NCBI RefSeq assembly: GCF_000359605.1
Contig: NZ_APML01000004.1
Span: forward strand, 82,488 to 146,487
DNA: 64,000 nt
Reading direction: 5' to 3'
Origin: Gracilibacillus halophilus YIM-C55.5
Lineage (GTDB): Bacteria; Bacillota; Bacilli; Bacillales; Amphibacillaceae
Positions 59,427-64,000 of this stretch are shown piece after piece. Each line of letters begins with the position of its first letter. The first letter of the stretch is position 1. The notes beneath the pieces are model-generated. The model did no database searches and was not told where the DNA came from. It saw only the letters and a list, made by a program, of their open reading frames with translations. Both the position numbers and the translations under genes were made by a program.

Positions 59427-60368
59427 TTAACGAAAAACCATAACTTCTGGTAATGTAACAATGATCATTAGTACAAATACGCTTGTTAAATAAAATAACG
59501 AATAAATAAACATACGGTTGGCCCATTGTTTGTGTTGATCTGTAAACAAACCTTTAACTGCTAACACAAGCCAGCCAATATTCAACATTGTTACCACGAT
59601 TAAAAAGAAATAACCTAATGAAATAAAATAAAGTGGTAACGGAAGTAAACATGCAATATAAATGAGCATTTGTCGTTTTGTAATGGCATCACCATAAACT
59701 ACTGGCAGCATTGGAATATTAGCTAGCTGATATTCTTCTTTCTTTTTTATGGCAATGGCTAAAAAGTGCGGCGTTTGCCAAATGAATACGAGAAAGAATA
59801 GTAACCAAGCGACAGGATGCAAATGAGGATCAACGGCTGCCCACCCAATTAAAGGCGGAATTGCCCCAGATAAACTCCCTATAGCAGTATTAATGGTATA
59901 TCTCCGTTTAGACCACATGGTATAAAGAATGACATAGCTGAACCATCCAATGGCACCAACTACGGCTGCTTGCCATGAGGCTAAGGACAAAATCAAAAGC
60001 CCCACAACTGTTAATGTCATCCCAATCATTAAGATATGTGATAACGAGATACTTCCTGTTACACTAGGTCTCGTTTTCGTTCGTTGCATAACTTGATCAA
60101 TATCACGGTCATAGTAGTTATTTAATACACAACCACCTGCAATAACAAATGCTGTTCCAATGATAACAACTAAAAATATATGCCAATGCGTGGCAAAGGA
60201 GGCACCAGTATAAAATAACGCTAACCAAAATCCTGCAAAAGCAGTCATCGTATTCGATTGGATAATCCCTATTTTTAACAATGACTTTAATTCTTGCCAG
60301 TTCCAGTCAGTGCTCTTTGTTTTCGTAGCCATTAATGGTTTTTCCGAAGATAACTGCATTTTATCCAT
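59427..60368 (-). CDS. ctaB: Protohaem IX farnesyltransferase (haem O synthase)
   Basis: Membrane prenyltransferase that turns haem B into haem O for the oxidase. 313 aa with about nine helices; the active-site Asp-rich loop NNYYDRDIDQVMQRTKTRP is near residue 86, a second loop is near FVFIWQTPHFLAIAIKKKEEY (part WQTPHFLAIAIKKKEEY). The SD AGGAGG lies 15 bases before the ATG at 60368, a long gap; the next in-frame ATG is still farther. Divergent from ctaA. Confidence 0.95.
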   Translation of the reverse strand: MDKMQLSSEKPLMATKTKSTDWNWQELKSLLKIGIIQSNTMTAFAGFWLALFYTGASFATHWHIFLVVIIGTAFVIAGGCVLNNYYDRDIDQVMQRTKTRPSVTGSISLSHILMIGMTLTVVGLLILSLASWQAAVVGAIGWFSYVILYTMWSKRRYTINTAIGSLSGAIPPLIGWAAVDPHLHPVAWLLFFLVFIWQTPHFLAIAIKKKEEYQLANIPMLPVVYGDAITKRQMLIYIACLLPLPLYFISLGYFFLIVVTMLNIGWLVLAVKGLFTDQHKQWANRMFIYSLFYLTSVFVLMIIVTLPEVMVFR

Positions 60369-60421
60369 TTTGTTTGGTTGATACCTCCTTTCTTATCGTT
60401 CCTTATTAATCCGTTATCATA

Positions 60422-60481
60422 CGAATCAATGCTATTGTACCATGTATTGATTCGCTTAGCTATTTAAGCAAACGAATCATT
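60422..60481 (-). promoter_or_regulatory. ctaB promoter inside an inverted repeat
   Basis: The minus-strand extended -10 TGGTACAAT (60442-60434) sits in the 15-base gap of a perfect 9-bp inverted repeat: CGAATCAAT at 60422-60430 and ATTGATTCG at 60446-60454. A third copy, CGAATCATT, is at 60473-60481. The layout looks like an operator over the -10 region; no regulator is known to me for this motif. Confidence 0.6.
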
Positions 60482-60496
60482 TTAATTTATGACATT

Positions 60497-60540
60497 TTTG
60501 TGAACAATTTGTTGAAATGATAAAAAACCTGCGATATAAA
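60497..60540 (+). promoter_or_regulatory. ctaA promoter with possible ResD half-sites
   Basis: TTGAAA (60512-60517), 17 bases, TATAAA (60535-60540) on the plus strand. TTTGTGAAC (60497-60505) and TTTGTTGAA (60508-60516) just upstream resemble ResD-binding TTTGTGAAT; B. subtilis ctaA is ResD-activated. The rest of the gap, 60541-60700, holds TTATACT and TTGACT-17-TACCCT as weaker promoter-like strings and a GTGTTA/TAACAC repeat, but nothing I can name. Confidence 0.55.
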
Positions 60541-60714
60541 TCCCGAATCTGTTATACTAAGGTGGATTTTGACTCGCTATATTGAATGACATACCCTATT
60601 TATTTCTAGCAAACTATACGGTACTTTGCAAGTGTTTTTTACTTTTTCTCGCCTATCGTGTTAGGATAATATAGTATTTTTATAACACATATCACAATTG
60701 AGGTGTATCACACA

Positions 60715-61605
60715 ATGAAATTATTAAAAAATTTATCGATAATATCCACGTTATGTATGGTTTTTGTCCTTGTCGGTGGTGCATTAGTCACCAAAACCGA
60801 ATCTGGGATGGGGTGTGGTGCGCATTGGCCCTTTTGTTATGGTGATTGGTCATTAGAAATGTTTATCGAATTAAGCCATCGCGTCGTTTCTGCCTTAGCT
60901 GGTTTTCTCGTATTATTTTTGGCTATTTTCTCTTGGAAACAAATCGGACATATTCGTGAAACAAAATTTTTGGCTGTTATTTCAGTGGGATTTCTTGTTG
61001 CTCAAGGATTGATTGGTGCCGCTGCTGTATTATGGCCGCAATCAGATTTTGTTATGGCACTGCATTTTGGTATTTCACTTATATCTTTTGCTGCTGTCTT
61101 ATTATTAACCTTACTGATTTTTGAAATTGATAAAAAATTTGATGCCAAATCACTACATATCGATCAAACCTTTCGCAGACGTTTCGTTCAAATAACGATT
61201 TATGTTTTAATTGTTGTCTACACAGGTGCGTTAGTTCGTCATATGGACTCCAGCTTAGCTTGTGGGAGTTGGCCGTTTTGTAATAATACCAGTCCTCTGT
61301 CATTTCAATTTCATGTGGGACAGTGGGTACAGATGATGCACCGTTTGTTAGCTGGAATCTTGTTTGTTTGGACATGGGTTCTTTTCTTTCAAATCAGAAA
61401 AAGCTATTACCATAGTCAAGTGATGTATAAAGGGTGGATGATCGCTTGTATCTTAATTTCATCCCAAGTACTACTAGGTGCATTCATTATTTTTAGCCTC
61501 GGTAACTTACTCATAGCGCTTATGCATGCACTCGTTATCTCTATCTATTTTGGCTTATTATGTTATTATTTATTACTTTCCTATCGTAGCACCCGACAAA
61601 TGTAA
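60715..61605 (+). CDS. ctaA: Haem A synthase
   Basis: Membrane enzyme that oxidises haem O to haem A. 296 aa with eight helices in two similar halves; each half has a histidine pair and a Cys pair facing outside: GMGCGAHWPFCYG near residue 34 with ELSHRVVS, and LACGSWPFCNN near 184 with MMHRLLAG. ATG at 60715 follows GAGGTG by 10 bases; a GTG four codons upstream overlaps the SD. Divergent from ctaB, as in B. subtilis. Confidence 0.95.
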   Translation: MKLLKNLSIISTLCMVFVLVGGALVTKTESGMGCGAHWPFCYGDWSLEMFIELSHRVVSALAGFLVLFLAIFSWKQIGHIRETKFLAVISVGFLVAQGLIGAAAVLWPQSDFVMALHFGISLISFAAVLLLTLLIFEIDKKFDAKSLHIDQTFRRRFVQITIYVLIVVYTGALVRHMDSSLACGSWPFCNNTSPLSFQFHVGQWVQMMHRLLAGILFVWTWVLFFQIRKSYYHSQVMYKGWMIACILISSQVLLGAFIIFSLGNLLIALMHALVISIYFGLLCYYLLLSYRSTRQM

Positions 61606-61613
61606 AAGTTATG

Positions 61614-61648
61614 AAAAAGACGTAAAGCTCACCGCCTTACGTCTTTTT
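61614..61648. terminator. Bidirectional terminator between ctaA and ftsW
   Basis: AAAAAGACGTAA and TTACGTCTTTTT (12 bp, 11-base loop) between the convergent stops at 61605 and 61655. Confidence 0.92.
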
Positions 61649-61654
61649 GCTATA

Positions 61655-62842
61655 TTATCCATTTTTTGCTTGATTCACCATACCAATGTTTGACTTGATA
61701 TTTTCTTCTTCTTTTAGATGATAAGAACCTTTGTGATATTCATGATGTTTCACGTGTCTGGCAATATTATTTAAAATCCCTAGTGACATCATAAACATTA
61801 TTAATGATGAACCACCATAACTGACAAAAGGTAATGGCACACCAGTAATCGGTAATAGTCCACTGATGGCACCTAAATTAATAATCGATTGAATACCAAC
61901 CATTCCTGAAATACCGATAGCCAGTAACGAACCAAATGAATCCTCACATTTCCATGCAATAAACATACCTCTTAACACCATAATCAATAAACAGGTAAGT
62001 ACAAATGATACACCAATAAACCCTAACTCCTCCGCAATGACTGCCATAATAAAATCACTTTCTGCCTGCGTTAGATAACCTAGTTTTTGAACTCCTTGTC
62101 CTAAGCCTTGACCAGTAATACCACCTGTTCCAATTGCAATATATGATTGAATCAGTTGATATCCATCACCCTCAGGTGCAGAAAATGGTTGATAAGCGCC
62201 AACAAAACGAGACAAACGTTCGTCTGTAACCAAATGAAAACTCAAGGCCAACAGTAATGTCACAGCTGTAATAATTAAAAACGAAAGATGTTTCCAACGA
62301 ACACCAGAACTAAAAATTACCACACAACTAACTGCAAATACTATCCCCGCTGTACCAATATCTGGTTGCATAATGATTAATCCTAATAATATGCTTGTTA
62401 CAACCAATGGTGGCAAAACACCTTTAAAAAAATCACTGATATATTCTTGTTTTTTTGCATAAATGGCAGCCAAATAAATAATGAGACCAATTTTAACAAA
62501 CTCAGAAGGTTGTAAAGAAAATGGTCCGATTTCAATCCAAGATGTAGAATTATTAAAAGTACTACCAAAAATCAATACAGAAATTAACAACCCCATTAAA
62601 GTCAAAACAATCAGTTTCATCATTTTCTGATAAAACGTGTATTTAAAAAAGCTAGTAAACACAAATAATACTAGACCAATGCAAAACCATATCAGTTGTT
62701 TTACCATCAAATCATTTGCGGGATTATCTTCCAATAAAGAAGTCACCATACTTGCGCTATAGATCATAACAATCCCAAATCCCGCCAATAAAAGTGGAAT
62801 GATCATTAAAGTGAAGTCGAATGATTTGATCGTGTTTCTCAT
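61655..62842 (-). CDS. ftsW: SEDS-family septal peptidoglycan polymerase FtsW
   Basis: Ten-helix glycosyltransferase partnering PBP 2B. 395 aa from the ATG at 62842 (MRNTIKSFDF), 6 bases after AGAGGG; an ATG 6 bases earlier is too close. Motifs: MIYSASMVTSLL near residue 26, STSWIEIGPFSLQPSEFVKIG, QPDIGTAGIVF and VPLPFVSYGGSS. Neighbours ylaN and cta genes match the B. subtilis ftsW (ylaO) locus. pycA, which lies between ftsW and ctaA there, is absent here. Confidence 0.92.
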   Translation of the reverse strand: MRNTIKSFDFTLMIIPLLLAGFGIVMIYSASMVTSLLEDNPANDLMVKQLIWFCIGLVLFVFTSFFKYTFYQKMMKLIVLTLMGLLISVLIFGSTFNNSTSWIEIGPFSLQPSEFVKIGLIIYLAAIYAKKQEYISDFFKGVLPPLVVTSILLGLIIMQPDIGTAGIVFAVSCVVIFSSGVRWKHLSFLIITAVTLLLALSFHLVTDERLSRFVGAYQPFSAPEGDGYQLIQSYIAIGTGGITGQGLGQGVQKLGYLTQAESDFIMAVIAEELGFIGVSFVLTCLLIMVLRGMFIAWKCEDSFGSLLAIGISGMVGIQSIINLGAISGLLPITGVPLPFVSYGGSSLIMFMMSLGILNNIARHVKHHEYHKGSYHLKEEENIKSNIGMVNQAKNG

Positions 62843-62956
62843 AAGCATACCCTCTACTATCTTCGTTTTATCTTCATATTACCATACATGATTCGAATAC
62901 AGAACATAATACATGAATGTTAACGTGTATGAATATGTATTTTGTCAATTATGAGT

Positions 62957-62983
62957 AAAAAAACCTTGCCAGTTATGGCAAAG
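62957..62983 (-). terminator. Terminator of ylaN
   Basis: CTTTGCC and GGCAAGG (7 bp, 6-base loop) followed by TTTTTTT on the minus strand, directly after the ylaN stop. Confidence 0.85.
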
Positions 62984-62985
62984 TT

Positions 62986-63288
62986 TCACTTGGATTTGGC
63001 CTGTTGATATTTTTCCTGTGTTGCCTCGTGTAACACACTTAATTCCTTTTCTAAATTATCAATTAATTGCTTACCATCCTCTTCAGTAATTAACTGCAAA
63101 CGGACAGCAAAATCAATCTCTCTAGAAAGTCCAAACATTTGCGTATCTAATACCTCTTCATACAAAGGACATTGAGGCATGGTTAAATTATCTATTTGCA
63201 CCTTTATGAGTTGTAAAATTTTATCTGCATCCGCCTTTAGAAGGGCATAGGCTTGCTCCTCATTACTAACAGCCACTTCAGGTATCAC
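62986..63288 (-). CDS. ylaN: YlaN family protein
   Basis: 100-aa helical protein. The highly conserved block [20 protein letters not shown] at residues 34-53, then [14 protein letters not shown], is nearly identical to B. subtilis YlaN, reported to bind iron and act on the regulator Fur. It starts with GTG (63288) behind GGAGGGG; an ATG one base off is in another frame and meets a stop at once. A terminator isolates it from ftsW. Confidence 0.94.
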   Translation of the reverse strand: MIPEVAVSNEEQAYALLKADADKILQLIKVQIDNLTMPQCPLYEEVLDTQMFGLSREIDFAVRLQLITEEDGKQLIDNLEKELSVLHEATQEKYQQAKSK

Positions 63289-63466
63289 ATAATCCCCTCC
63301 GTAAACAATCTAGCCTTATATCTTACCTACTATCATACCGTTTCTATCAAAAAATTGCAAGATTAGCCTTGTCTTCAATACATTATATTCGTCCTTTTTT
63401 TAATAATGCATTTTTTCTTATAGTCTGATATTCTATAGGAGAATGCTTGAAATGGAGGTGCGATAA

Positions 63467-63928
63467 ATGATTATTCAAATAAAAGGGAACGTAACCTACC
63501 CAATCACACTTGATCCAACCGTATGGATTTTTGATGATCGAAAAATTAAATGGGAAGATGCCTTTTCAGTTGGATATGAGAGTGAAGTAGAAGAAGATGA
63601 AGTAACTGAGCATAACAACCGTATTCGTCCACCAGTACATAATAGTGTAACGAAACAAAATAAAAAAGATGTTTTAAATCACTCCTATGTCATGCCGATC
63701 ATTGAATTTTTAGGCCATGCTGAAGTAAGTAATGATGCAAAAGAAGCTATACTGGAATCAGATACAACATCTACCACGATTACGCTCGATCAATTAGAGC
63801 AGTCATTACTCCTTTTTGCTGTCGATGGAAGCGTTGTAAAAGATCAAGGGCCTGCCCACCTCTACTTCGATGATGGCTCAAACCGAGAACATCCAATAAA
63901 GGGCATTAAAAAAATCCACATCCAATAA
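63467..63928 (+). CDS. ylaL: YlaL-type protein of unknown function
   Basis: 153-aa acidic cytosolic protein. The opening MIIQIKGNVTYPITLDPTVW and IFDDRKIKWEDAF, and the end GPAHLYFDDGSNREHPIKGI, match the YlaL-like family, often labelled peptidyl-prolyl isomerase in databases without clear support; I see no known isomerase domain. ATG follows GGAGGTG. Position next to ylaN fits B. subtilis, although ylaM is missing. Bases 63929-64000 show nothing. Confidence 0.8.
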   Translation: MIIQIKGNVTYPITLDPTVWIFDDRKIKWEDAFSVGYESEVEEDEVTEHNNRIRPPVHNSVTKQNKKDVLNHSYVMPIIEFLGHAEVSNDAKEAILESDTTSTTITLDQLEQSLLLFAVDGSVVKDQGPAHLYFDDGSNREHPIKGIKKIHIQ

Positions 63929-64000
63929 CCAACCAGTGAAATCTTTAAAGATAGTCACGGAGATTCAAAGTCGAAATCATTCGCTCACAAACTAGGAGCC

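Overview
This window comes from the chromosome of an aerobic, endospore-forming, low-GC member of the Bacillaceae. It carries spoVD, spoVE, spoIIGA-sigE-sigG, gerR, ylbJ and ytvI (sporulation), a complete caa3-type oxidase cluster, a bacillithiol gene and A+T-rich DNA with strong Shine-Dalgarno (SD) sequences. The gene order largely follows the ylaN-to-pyrE interval of Bacillus subtilis, read here mostly on the minus strand (high to low coordinates). I cannot name the genus; several features recall halophilic/halotolerant Bacillaceae, but that is only an impression. I see no prophage, insertion sequence, CRISPR array, rRNA or tRNA.

Layout. 1-11.4 kb: the pyrimidine operon pyrR-pyrP-pyrB-pyrC-pyrAA-pyrAB-pyrK-pyrD-pyrF-pyrE (pyrE cut by the window edge), with a promoter and two PyrR-type attenuators. 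11.4-15.6 kb: rluD, lspA and ileS, the last behind an Ile T-box. 16-20 kb: divIVA and the ylmH-ylmG-sepF-ylmE-ylmD-ylmC division cluster, with ylmD broken by a frameshift. 20-23 kb: a small YfhD-type gene and the sporulation genes sigG, sigE and spoIIGA. 23.3-25.6 kb: an inserted plus-strand methionine ABC transporter (metN, permease, metQ) with an unusual structured leader. 26-40.7 kb: the dcw (division and cell wall) cluster mraZ-rsmH-ftsL-pbpB-spoVD-murE-mraY-murD-spoVE-divIB-ftsA-ftsZ, which lacks murG and murB. 40.8-52.6 kb: bshC, a DUF3397 membrane protein and the ylb cluster (gerR, rpmF, ylbN, tmcAL, ylbL, ylbJ, coaD, rsmD, ylbG, ricF, ylbE, ylbD, a frameshifted ylbC, a YugN-like gene). 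52.7-61.6 kb: a YtvI-like transporter, yozB-like gene, ctaG, ctaFEDC, ctaB and divergent ctaA. 61.6-64 kb: ftsW, ylaN and a YlaL-type gene.

How it fits together. Most genes serve growth, division and the switch to sporulation. dcw products make lipid II precursors and the septal machinery; SepF, DivIVA, FtsA and FtsZ build and place the septum; SpoVD/SpoVE and SigE/SigG act when the asymmetric septum and cortex form. Regulatory DNA agrees with this: a sigma-H promoter match before ftsA, a long-spacer Spo0A-type promoter before spoIIGA and a sigma-F/G-type promoter before sigG.

The parts least explained by known annotation are non-coding: a terminator/anti-terminator-like leader directly before spoVE, a multi-helix leader before metN that is neither an S-box nor a T-box, a four-hairpin C-rich block between ylbG and rsmD that could be a small RNA, an inverted repeat enclosing the ctaB -10 element, and two genes (ylbE, ytvI) where an ideal SD is followed by ATA rather than a normal start codon. 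All coordinates, pairings and motifs were read by eye; no database search or folding program was run.
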